From positions 1 to 36,008 of the forward strand of contig LRSR01008772.1 in assembly GCA_001579985.1 (NCBI GenBank): a DNA stretch of 36,008 nt, given 5' to 3'. The notes below the pieces were generated by a model that was not told the DNA's origin, did not search any database, and worked only from the letters and a program-made list of their open reading frames with translations. Positions 11,201 through 20,935 of the stretch are shown here, piece by piece. Source of the stretch: Hypsibius dujardini (Eukaryota; Tardigrada; Eutardigrada; Parachela; Hypsibiidae). Position 1 is the first letter of the stretch; each line of letters starts with the position of its first letter. The position numbers were made by a program, and so were the translations under genes.

Positions 11201-14200
11201 TTTTTATGTGTGAAGGACATGGTTTTGTGTGTCACGAGTGTGGGAGGAATTCTGGTCGGACAAAGACTAAAAAAATTTTATTAGGGTCAGAGACACATAC
11301 GCCGTTTCAGGATGACCTTGTTAGCATCTCTAAGAATCAGTCATTACTGTCCTAAATTGAAGGATCAAACACTCATATCAATGCCCACGATGTCAGTGGG
11401 GGGGGGGCAGAAAGAAGAAAATATCAATATACCTGAACGTGTGTCAGGAGACCGAGTAGCGACTTACAAAAAGCGCCTTTCGTTTGACAGTTTTTAAAAG
11501 GTGGGCGGAGTTGAGCGTGGGCTGGTGGACGTGGATGGGTGGATGAGGGTGGGCGTGAGTGGGCGTGGATGGGCGTGGGTAATAATGAATGGACGTGGGT
11601 GGGAGTGGGTAGTGAGCGCGCGCCCAACTTTACCCTTTAATATCCAGCGGCCATGTTGGTTGCAAATAATAATTTGCTGTTCTTTTCTCTCCCATGAATG
11701 ATCTTGTCATGACAAAATCAAAACTTAAACCAATGCGACTCAAAAAGAGCGGCCTGAAAATTTACCCGCATGATAACTGCCCAATTAACCTATAAGCACA
11801 TTTGTGGGGGGGTTGGGCCACCACCACGTTCGCTCATGCTAAACCCACCACTAAAAACTATTTGACTAATAAGTTGGAGGTTTCTTTTATAAATCTAGAT
11901 GCATTGCATGATTGAAAACCCTCCCTCTATTTGTAAACTTCATTGCCGTTTTTTAGCTTGATGTGCCACTGTCTATAGGGGTTGTCCCATAACGTTCCGA
12001 ACAACCAGACGTTAAACATATTTGTAAAACACATAGACGCCTTACGCTTTCACCAGTCATGCTCTTAAATGCAGAGTGTGACTTTAAAATCCAAGAAAAC
12101 AAAAACTTTTAACTCCAAACTTAAAACTTTTAACTCCATTTACGATTATATATATTTATATACATTAATTACATATAGATAGCTCCGTCGCAGGCTATAT
12201 CTTGTTTATTAATATCAAATCTTATTAGTTGCCAATAAAAAGATGTACGTCCACGTTACGTCCAGTAGGTTCTATCCTATCAGGAATAACCAATTGAAAA
12301 AGCGTGCAGCAAACGACATTCATTGGACTTTAACAGTGTTCGAACAAAAAATACTATTTATTAATGCTTGCACTACGCACTGTTGAAGTACCAATTATAA
12401 TTAAAACAGATTGCTGGCAAGTTTTTTAGTTATGCAAATAATAATTTGAAGATAAAAATACGCAATCAACCTTTCAGTTTTTCCACTGCGCTGTTGAGTT
12501 ACCAAGTTATTGTTAAAACGTTCCGCATACGAGTTTTTTCGAATTTTAATCCTGATATTTTAATATTGTAAATTGTTTGTTATTTATTTCAACTGTCTTG
12601 CTGAAGCAACAATTGACTTCAAGACGCACCGTTGCGTAATTATCTGAAATTATGACAAGAAATTTTGTGAGTCGAAATACGGCAACGTTTACTTATGTGA
12701 ACAACAGGTCTTACAAATTTACTTTAGCAAAACTGCGCCTCAGCTAAGAGTTGTGAATTTGTTGATTAAGGCCACTCATTTAAATGTCCTATTATTAATG
12801 GGCTAGTTTTCTTACTAAAATTTAATAATTTGAAATTTCTTCTGCTATTTTGTTTTCAAAAATTTATCGGAGCCTGTCTTTTGTCTTGCATTATGGAAAG
12901 TATTTTAATAACCGATTCAAAGTTTGTGTGGCCTAATTCGAAAGAATTAGGTATAGCTATTTGGCCATTTCCAATGGAAAGCATCATCGACAACAATTTA
13001 TCCCCTTCCGTTTTGGTATGTGAACTGGCTAAACAGCAATAATTACGCCCACTCTCACCATCCATGCCCACCCACCACGACTCACACCCAACCACGCCCA
13101 TCCACATTCAACTACGTCAACCCACCCACGTCCACTTCCGCCCACCTTTTAAAAATTGCCCTTTGGTTCTGTGAATTTCTGGATGCGATTGCAAACCGGA
13201 ATATTTACAGGATGAAGTATTACTACAGGGGATGAGAATACAATGTGGAATGCAGGTAACCTAATCGGTTCTGAGGAGAGACGCGATGTGTTCGCTGTAA
13301 GACAAATGAATAATGACAGGAGTCACACAACGCTGTCAAAGACTGCTTGAAGCGAGTCACAATCGCTTAGGGCGATATGAGACTAAATGGCAAGCCGTGT
13401 GGTACATTTGATGCTTGGGGCGCCAGGCAGTGCGACCCAACCATTACACACGGGTCTAAAAATTGTTAACTTCCAGTGACCTTTGAATGATAGTTAGAAA
13501 ACAGTCGCACCGTTGCAATTTTGGTCAGGTGGTGTTTAAACTGCTGAGTCATTGACTCATATCAAACTGGCATAAATTGAAAAATATCGGACTAACTTGC
13601 CTTAAACTCTACTCATTAGTCCTAATCGCAGATAGTACAAAATTGGATACACTTGTATTTGCAGGTGTACATAACGGTTAAAAACTTTCTCAATGCCCCC
13701 CTTTTCGGGCACCTTGATTGGAACTATGGCGACGGGGACGACGAGGTAAACCAAAAACACACAACGAATCGTCAGCAAGAGAAGCAGAAAAATTACAATG
13801 ACTCAACTAGTACCTGAAATGTTTACTTGCAACAGATTGCTAAAAAGGCATTTCCCTCGCTGTTGGTCATCCGGCCTGTAGACTATAACGACACCCTACC
13901 ACAAACAAGTCGGCTGAATGCAACTGACATTTCACGGCGAGCGTTGGTCGACTATAACTTAACACTCTCCGTGGGCAACTTGGTAAACAAACCGAAATTA
14001 CTTAACACGTCTTGGACACTTTCTAGCGCGACCATATAGCCTAACCGGGTTTCTTAATTCCAGCCAATGCCCAACGTTATTGCCTCGTACCTCTCTGTTG
14101 AAATATTTGCCCAGGTTCGACTAGACATTTTTATTTCAGTTTCACAAGGGAAGTCTCGCTACTTGTCAACTATTCGGAAGCATTTAAAACGTATCACTCA

Positions 14201-15401
14201 AACGCCAAGAATTCGCCCTGTCGACCGATACCAAAAGCTAGGGTTCAGCAGTTGAACTGGGCACATTTATTGCAAACTTAGCAAACTCGTGCTCTCCATT
14301 TGATGTCAATGAGAAGCTGCTGCTTGATTGAACGACTCTGGCAGTTGAAACAGCAGACACATTCATTGCCTCTCCTTCCTATAAATTACAATCGTTCAAT
14401 CAACCAATATTTCAATTCCCCTATATACTGCCATGGGTAGGAGGAGCTCGCAAAGTTTGAAAATTGTTCACCCGATTCAACTGCCGAGCCCTAGCTTTTG
14501 GTATCAATCGATAAGGAAAATTCATACCTTTCAAATGGTACCTTCAAACTGTTTCAGAATAGGGGACAAGTAACGAGCATTTCTTTGTCAGACCAATCGA
14601 ATCAGTATCTTCCGCTCTGTTTCTGCAGGTCCTGAATGCGTCTCTATCGTTATACGGCCCTGCCAGCCTTCGCGATGGGAGCCATCTGACTCGAATGATT
14701 ATCAACAACTCCTTTGAAACCGATGTGGGGAGCATTGAGATTGACGGTCATGGGCAACGGACCGTCGACCTGATACTGTCTTATTACGACGTACAAAACC
14801 AAACTTTTACGGTAAAAACGCGCGAACACTTCCAGTTTCAAAACCGGAAGACGTGCTTTATATAAAAAAGGGGCGTGGAAACTTCCAAAATGACATGATC
14901 CAGTTTTGTCTACGTTTTTCTTAGCCGTTTGTTCATATGTCGACAAAGTCTGCCGAAACACGAATCATGCGTGACATCATTTGGACGAAAGGAAAACCGT
15001 GGCCTCCTCCCAATAGGCCTACTTGTGGGTACAATGGGGATTCCTGGAACTGTGGGACCAAGTCGAGTATTGGTAAGTATCGCAACCATTTTTAGTTATG
15101 AAAACGTTTACTGTATTTTAACAACTTCAAACGGGTTTTTAGTGCTCCCTGTTTCGCTGCCAATTAGTCTCATTCTGGTCGGACTGACTGCAGTTTTCAT
15201 TTACTGGATCAGGCATGTATATCAACTATGAAATACGTGACATACATAGTAGACACATTTCGGTGTAGCCTAAATTATGAACTGACGCGATCAATGTTAG
15301 TATGGTAAACGATTTTTGTTTTTAGGTCTGGGCATGAACATTATTTGACAATCGATCACTGGATAATCGACGGCAGACTCCTGTTGCCTGTTATCGTTTG
15401 A
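8270..15401 (+). CDS. Natriuretic-peptide-receptor-like receptor with short tail
   Basis: Exons: 8270-8773, 9531-9832, 9936-9979, 10232-10270, 13665-13745, 13836-13982, 14064-14114, 14629-14811, 14925-15072, 15143-15212, 15326-15401. All junctions keep phase. All donors are GT except GC at 15213. ATG 8270 is the first in frame; 8291 gives the neatest signal peptide (MKWLMFAVIVVMVDAADR). The ectodomain follows the ANF-receptor pattern: N-lobe, CSD motif (from 8619), FVSVGHYNDGSYFDFYKAIV, VLLFFGRAEGVRLLL, an LDWNYGDGDDE segment, then the juxtamembrane WTKGKPWPPPNRPTCGY. One TM helix (LPISLILVGLTAVFIYWIR) follows. The tail is about 25 residues, ends at TGA 15399, and keeps only the juxtamembrane tryptophan seen in receptor cyclases. 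There is no kinase-homology or cyclase domain, so it resembles the clearance receptor NPR-C. Exon 1 has a 4-bp duplication frameshift at 8612-8619. The ligand is unknown. Confidence 0.82.
8612..8619 (+). other. 4-bp tandem duplication (GGTT GGTT) shifting the frame
   Basis: The exon reads PALIFPG up to 8614, then would stop at TGA 8624. Removing one GGTT gives GGT TGC AGT GAT (G-C-S-D), the conserved ANF-receptor cysteine motif, and the frame then stays open and homologous to the donor at 8773. The lesion is therefore a 4-bp duplication, either a real allele or a base-level assembly error. Confidence 0.75.
11490..13165. mobile_element. Foldback-like element with GC-rich tandem-repeat arms, in intron 4
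   Basis: Near 11490-11615 the sequence reads TTTTTAAAAGGTGGGCGG followed by tandem GTGGGCGTGGATGG-type repeats. Near 13045-13165 the reverse complement occurs (CCCACCACG-type repeats ending CCGCCCACCTTTTAAAAA). Arms are about 120-140 bp around an AT-rich core of about 1.4 kb. It lies within the 3.4-kb intron between exons 10232-10270 and 13665-13745. No transposase and no clear target duplication were seen. Arms made of short tandem repeats recall foldback elements, which is an analogy only. Confidence 0.65.
14221..14511. mobile_element. Small foldback MITE in receptor intron 7
   Basis: The left end GATACCAAAAGCTAGGG (14227) is inverted on the right (CCCTAGCTTTTGGTATC, ending 14505). The similarity continues inward for roughly 80 bp per arm. 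No coding capacity. It lies between exons 14064-14114 and 14629-14811. Confidence 0.72.
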
Positions 15402-16319
15402 CGGTTTTCCATGATGTTGATGTGCAATGAAGTTCAAAGAACCGGCAAATGAAATGGAAGCTGATACTGGCTAACATAGCCACGTATGGATTTGATGCGA
15501 GGGGAAGCTGCTAGACGCCTTTCAGATATTACCAAGATTTTCTAACACGGCTTGTGCTCGCTACATCTGCAGTGAAGAATTAGTCATAACCCCTATTCCG
15601 CAAAAATGATCATTTTGTGCAATTAAAATTTTTTTTTTTTGAGTATGACTTGTTCTGGAAGTTTAAGCTGAATATTGCAATGTGTTCATAATTTCGATCG
15701 TTGTACTGCGCATTTTAAATATTCCTTTCAGTCTGCTTTTAATATATATTTCTGCATTAAAAATTGACTGAAAATAAATAAGGCTAAAAATACATGCATT
15801 TTTTGAGTTTGGAGGCCGGGGGTGGGGCAAGTCAGAACGATTGCTCAACCCCCCTCCACAGTCCCGCTTTACATCGAAGAATCCGATAAACCATAATACA
15901 CTAGGATGCTCGGATAGAAAAACAATGGAAGGGAGAAAAGCAAGGTACCAAAGTTAATTCAGGAGATTTTCTGGGTTTTAAACGTACCGGGAAAAAAATG
16001 AAACAAATTCTTTCATCGTGTGAAACAACGCTTATTTAAGTTTTTGTAACGAGCGCCTGTAACAGGTTTTGGTCAAAATATAATTCTCGATTTTTGAAAG
16101 TATAAGCAAGCATACAATCTCTTAATGAGCCTTTTTCCCAACGGTGCGAGCCTCGAACCCTCCCCCCCGCCCCCAAGAGCTGAAATTAGCCCAGGTTGAC
16201 TTTGGGGCACGCTGGCGTTTTGAAAAGTAATAATTTAATTTAATGTAAGAGTGCTTACCACGAACATTACTCATATTTATAATGCAAATTTGGGAGGTGA
16301 TGACGATGGCCGCTTCTAG
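15402..16319. other. Gap between the two receptor 3' modules
   Basis: No exon encoding the missing N-terminal lobe of the second module could be found here. There is a candidate poly(A) signal AATAAA at 15773-15778, an A/T-rich tract, and a C-rich run near 16160. If the two modules are alternatives of one gene, this stretch is an intron or 3' UTR of the first isoform. Confidence 0.5.
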
Positions 16320-18154
16320 GTTTACATCACCACGGAAAAATTTGTTTACCCTTTATTTTATGACACACTGGATTGGCGGTACGGCGACGAAAATGACAAG
16401 GTAAGACAAACCAGCCGGACACAGATCACAATCCTAGTTTCCTGTTATTGCAGGTTGCGAGAGGTGCATTTGAATCCCTTCTCGTCATCAGATCTGTGGA
16501 TTTTAACCAGACCCTTCCACCAGGTGGCGCTATGCATCCCGCCGAAATCTCACGGCGAGCGCTTTCAAATTACAATTTTTCTTTACCTCTTACTGAACAG
16601 GTAGCGTATCAATATAACCCTTGTGTAAACAATATATATCAGGAATTAATTTTTTGCAGCCCTTACCGAATCTCATCGCCCCGTATCTTTCAGTGGAAAT
16701 GTTTGCACAGGTGCGTATCAATTCTCCTTCAAGAAGCCTTAAGAATGTCATGCGTTTTTGTTTTGTTTGTTTTGTGCACTGCTAGGTTTTGAATGAATCA
16801 TTTGTCAAGTACGGGTCATCTAGTCTCAACGACGGTCGACGTTTGGCGGACATGTTTATTAATGAAACATTTGATACCTTCGTGGGGAACATCGCGATTG
16901 ACGGCTTCGGACAACGTACTGTGGATTTCATATTGTCGGGGTTTGATGCCACAAACACAACCTTTACAGTAAGGAGTCAGTGAGGACAGTTGAGTTGCCC
17001 AGTGGCATATCAGTTGATCAACCCCGAAATACACCAAAACTATGCCTAAACGAGAGAGGGTCAGTCATTTCCATCCCGTATTTCTCTATAGCCGTTCCTG
17101 TTCATGAACACAAAGACTGGTGAAACGCAGGTTCTGAGGGATTTCTCCTGGACCGAGGGAAAGACATGGCCGCCTCGAAATGAACCAAAATGCGGCTTCA
17201 GTGGAGATTCATGGGACTGCCGGACGACCACAAATACAAATAGGTGACGTACAGATACATGTTCGACTGACTTGGGCAAGAATAATTTTCAATCGGTGTG
17301 GGGTTTTTTTTCCAAAATTATCTTTCCACACATCATGATTTTACATTGGGGTCTCGGGCTGAAAATCACATCCGCGGTTTCAGAAAAAAATATGAAAGAC
17401 TTTGTGCTACGGGCCTGGGCTTGATTGATTGATTCATCAGCAGTTCCAAATTGTTTTTTATCTTAACCAATATTTTCCAGAACGTAAACTAATCTTTTAA
17501 ATTTACTGGAAGACTTTCTTTTTCCGGACTTGTTTACCAATATTTCATTTCCCACTCGCAACAATGTTTCAAATTAAATTTGATCTATTTTTCAAGTTTG
17601 GCTTGAAGCTTTTAGCAAATTTAAAAAGTAGGTTGCTTTCTGAAAATATTGGTTGGGACAAAAAAATTGGAACTTGCTAATGAATCAATCAATCAAGCCT
17701 ACGCGCGCAGCATAAAGTGGTTCGGCAGGACTTTTCTTTCTTATTTTTTTCTGAAATTGCAGATGTGATTTCCAGCGCGAGACCCCAACGTAATCATGTT
17801 ATATAAACAGGTAATTGATAGAAAAAAACCATGCCGATTGGAATGAAAAATCTCCGTTCTCGCCCAATTGAGCAACATTCAACATGTTCATTCAACATGC
17901 AACTGAAACCCAAGGTCTCGTTTAGTGCTCTCGGCTTTTCTTCCTGCCATCCTCATTATGGCGTTGCTGGCTTTGTTTGCACTCTTCTACTGCTATAGGT
18001 ATGAATACAGGGAGATGAGTCCGCAATCCATTACATACACTCTGATGGTGACACTTATAAGCTTTGTTATAGGTCCCATTACTCATCTGAAAAAGCGTCT
18101 TCTGATCACATTCTTTGGAGGCTTGACGAGATCGTACTACTGCCTGCCTTATAG
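16320..18154 (+). CDS. Second 3' module of the natriuretic-receptor-like gene (seven exons)
   Basis: Exons: 16320-16400, 16454-16600, 16660-16710, 16786-16968, 17092-17243, 17915-17998, 18073-18154. The first four have the same lengths as the first module (81, 147, 51, 183 nt) and the same phase 0 starts. They read the membrane-proximal lobe (VYITTEKFVYPLFY, SLLVIRSVDFNQTL, LIAPYLSVEMFAQ, IDGFGQRTVDFIL). Next come a juxtamembrane PRNEPKCGFSGDSWDC, one TM helix (LPAILIMALLALFALFYCYR) and a tail of about 26 residues ending TAG 18152. The tail end DEIVLLPAL parallels DGRLLLPVIV of the first module. The fifth exon is 152 nt instead of 148, compensated by the TM exon starting at 17915. No signal peptide or N-lobe exons lie upstream, so this is either a partial duplicate or an alternative 3' half using exons 8270-10270. 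All introns are GT-AG. Confidence 0.8.
17334..17798. mobile_element. Foldback element in the intron before the TM exon
   Basis: The left arm starts CATGATTTTACATTGGGGTC and the right arm ends with the complement (GACCCCAACGTAATCATG). The match continues inward through GCTTGATTGATTGATTCAT and ACCAATATTTTC to a centre near 17568, giving arms of roughly 220 bp with indels. No ORF. It accounts for most of the 671-bp intron. Confidence 0.8.
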
Positions 18155-18218
18155 ACCGTATCGACGAGATTCTCGCGGAGATTTATGGTCTTGAACAATT
18201 TCTAACAACGCGCTTCGG

Positions 18219-18224
18219 AATAAA
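18219..18224 (+). promoter_or_regulatory. Poly(A) signal AATAAA
   Basis: Canonical hexamer 65 bp after the stop codon at 18152. It supports a real transcript end after the short cytoplasmic tail, with no downstream kinase or cyclase exons. Confidence 0.5.
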
Positions 18225-18306
18225 AATGAGCCAAGGGTCCATGTGCCATGTCTCATGTCGTTGGTGTTGACCCATTTTTATGAAGATTACGGATACTACG
18301 TAGTAT

Positions 18307-18453
18307 TACTGTAATTTCGCGTTAGACAGGGACAGTCGTACTGGAGTGGAACGTGTTTACGGCTGTGTGCACCGTACACACAGCACAAGCGCCGCGTGGC
18401 CGATTAAACGTTACAGCTCTTACGCTGTCCCTGTCTTACGCGAAAACACAGTA
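18307..18453. mobile_element. 147-bp MITE with 29-bp TIRs
   Basis: The ends are TACTGTAATTTCGCGT... and ...ACGCGAAAACACAGTA. As inverted copies they agree over about 29 bp, including AGACAGGGACAG. The terminal TA could be the target duplication, as in Tc1/mariner-type MITEs. Its TACTGT ends resemble the MITE at 26818-26898. Confidence 0.78.
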
Positions 18454-18794
18454 TATAATTTGTATACAGTGCTTTGCCCCCCCCCCGTCGCAAAAATCGA
18501 AAAAAGAGAGGAGTACTCACCCTTGCTGTGTTTTTTAAGAGTTTGAAAGAGTATGATATTACTCCCGTCTAACTCTTTCTCATTTTTCGAAAACTAAAGT
18601 TTGTAAGCAAGAGGGTGGTGCATCGCAAAAACAATCGACTAAGGCGCCTGCCCTGCCCCATTTCCCACTAAACGAGTCTATGTTTTTATATGATAGAACT
18701 TGTATTATTGTAGACGAATTTTCTTTTCGACAAAGCCTGATTAAACTAAACAGCAAGTCTCCGCCGACATCCTTTATTAAGCAATCAGGCTCAG

Positions 18795-20738
18795 GCACTT
18801 TCAAGAAAAAGCTCTGCTGCTGTGCAACATCACTTTATTCCTATTATCAGTTTATAGCTCACAACAGAGGCGCAGACTCGTGAATATACATCCCGTGCAG
18901 CCGTTTATCTTCCCGCACGGGTTGACGGCAAGCAGTTTCCGGTATCTCAGGGCTTCCGTCTACATCGTACTCTGTATATGTCTGCCAGCGTGGGCCTTAC
19001 TCTATTTGCCATGCAACACAAGCTGTAAGTAGAGGCTACAGTATATGCAGGATAGTCTCGTGATTGTGTTGAGTGAGATTCGGGGAGTAGGGAAGCCATC
19101 AGCAGACAATTACGAGTCGGTTAGCCAGCTGGTGCGATCTCACACTCGCTAAATGTGTCATACTATCTTGGGAAATTATTCAAGTGCCGAATTCAAAATC
19201 ATTTGGACATCTTTTTTTATTAAGACCTATTTATATGATAAACATAAATCTTTATTTCACTGCCATAGACAGGCGAATTTATTTTTGGTGAAATTTCAAA
19301 GCTGGAAATGGTCCCATTGCATTCACATTACCGATTGGTGCAATCGATTGATTGCATGATCTAAAACCATTTGCTTCCCCTTTTGGTTGATTGTTGATTG
19401 TCTGACTTTTTCCGACTTTAGAACTCGACAGGAGCTCTGCGACCCAGTCAGAAATCACAATTAATCAATCAATCGATTTCTCAAGTCGAAAATAGTCAGT
19501 CAATCAACAATCAACCAAAAGGAGAAGCAGATGGTTTTAGATCAAGCAATCAATTGATTGCACCAAGCGGTAATGTAAATGTAGTGGGACCGTTCCAACT
19601 TTGAAATTTCACCAAAAATAAATTCGCCTGTTTATGGCAGTGAAATAAAGTTTTATATTTATCGTTTAAATATGTTTTTATAAAAAAATATGTTTAAATG
19701 GTTCTGAATTCGGCACTTGAATAACTTCCATAGTAAGAATAACAGCGGAATCGTAATGAAAAGTGAGGTAACATGGTCATACTGTGCTCATGTTGCTGCT
19801 GGTCTTCACTGGAAAATTCCTCTGTACGTCGAAACAGGCAAAAAGATCTTTCCTGTAGGCATGAAATTTTGTGAGGGGGGGAGGGGGTAAGATGGTGTCT
19901 CTTCCAATCACTATAATCGCTCGCTTCGGGCTGTGAGGTTATCCTGGAAAACGGGTGTGTGTATAGGCGTCAAGACATTCTTCTTGCCTGATGAAAGGGA
20001 TTAAAACGTGCCAGATATTCCACCGAAGGTACCACTATGTCTGATATCAGAAAAAGCCATTAGTACAACAAGCGCAACTGCATGCGGTTTGCAATCGTTC
20101 TAGTTTGCTCTTGGGTCTAATCGAACGGTGAGTGTCCTAGGTTTTCTTAAAGTGCCATATTTCTTAGACGAAGTACCCTTAATGCGGTTCTGTGCTGCGC
20201 TGCTGTGTTGCTCAATTTGATGTAGACCTTGACCTACAATTTGTTTATTCGCAACGGCTAGATATAATTTTAGGTATATTGTGCAAGCTGGGTTGCTCAG
20301 ATGTCAGCCGGATGGGTAACGGTTGACACTACTAGGGAGTTTTAGCACAGCGTTTTTGGAAAGTACGGTGTCGTTATAACTGGGAGTTGGAGTTAAAGAG
20401 GTACATACGTGTTAACACAATATCAATCTGACAGCAAGTCTCTGTTGAGTAGTTGGAGTTCAAAAAGTGGAAGTGAACGACCTGGAAGGATGGGCAGAGG
20501 CTGTACGTCGAGGAAGTACATTGTCTTCACTGTGCTGACGTTGAGCGTGATTGTGTGCTCTGCTCCCGACTTGATTTTTTACCTGCTGGTGGGCTTCGTT
20601 CCAAAATTTTGGAATCAGAAGTTTTACAAGGCGGCAGGCCTGATGTACTCGTGTGAGACTGTCGTTGATCCCGTAATGTTCGTGCTAGTGTTGGGTAAGT
20701 GGCGGAATACGGCACCACGCCAACAACCAATCCAATGA
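18795..20738 (+). CDS. Partial class A GPCR (TM3-TM4 exon and TM6-TM7 exon)
   Basis: The exon at about 18795-19024 reads TM3 (EKALLLCNITLFLLLSVYSS), then QRRRLVNIHP at the DRY/ICL2 position, TM4 (RASVYIVLCICLPAWALLYL) and CNTS, ending at donor GTAAGT 19025. The last exon, open from about 20409 to the stop 20736-20738, reads a Ser/Arg-rich ICL3, TM6 (VLTLSVIVCSAPDLIFYLLV), the loop VPKFW, TM7 (SCETVVDPVMFVLVL, with DP instead of NP) and a short basic tail. Same subtype as 1-205 and 4182-7016. The intron holds a foldback element. I could not locate the TM1-TM2 and TM5 exons, so the gene may be incomplete or those exons may be too diverged to see by eye. The two exons shown are free of stops. 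Confidence 0.62.
19171..19729. mobile_element. Foldback element, about 560 bp, long arms
   Basis: The left arm starts GGAAATTATTCAAGTGCCGA and the right arm ends with its complement (TCGGCACTTGAATAACTTCC). The arms continue through TTTCACTGCCATAGACAGGCG, TTTTTGGTGAAATTTCAAAG, GCAATCGATTGATTGCA and GGTTGATTGTTGATTG, leaving a short central loop near 19440-19470. It lies in the intron of the partial GPCR. Arms are about 260 bp, and there is no transposase. Confidence 0.85.
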
Positions 20739-20935
20739 GATACAGTGTGCACAGTGTTTTTCTTTCTAGTTACCCCTGTTGCTCAGGACGTAATCGCGTA
20801 TTGGTTAGCTACTCCTGGCTGTAAACGTTGCGGCATGTACGCAATTCTAAACTCTGGTTCACATAGTCAATCTCAAGTGAGATTCATACGGCGCCGCCTT
20901 TATTAAATTAGACTAAAAGTTCCGTTTCTGTTCTA

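Noticed and set aside
15402-16319. Search for N-lobe exons belonging to the second receptor module
   Set aside because: No segment with ANF-receptor motifs and splice sites was found in any forward frame.
15402-18300. Kinase-homology or guanylyl cyclase domains downstream of either TM exon
   Set aside because: No kinase-like or cyclase catalytic motifs were seen; both tails end in a stop codon, and the second is followed by AATAAA.
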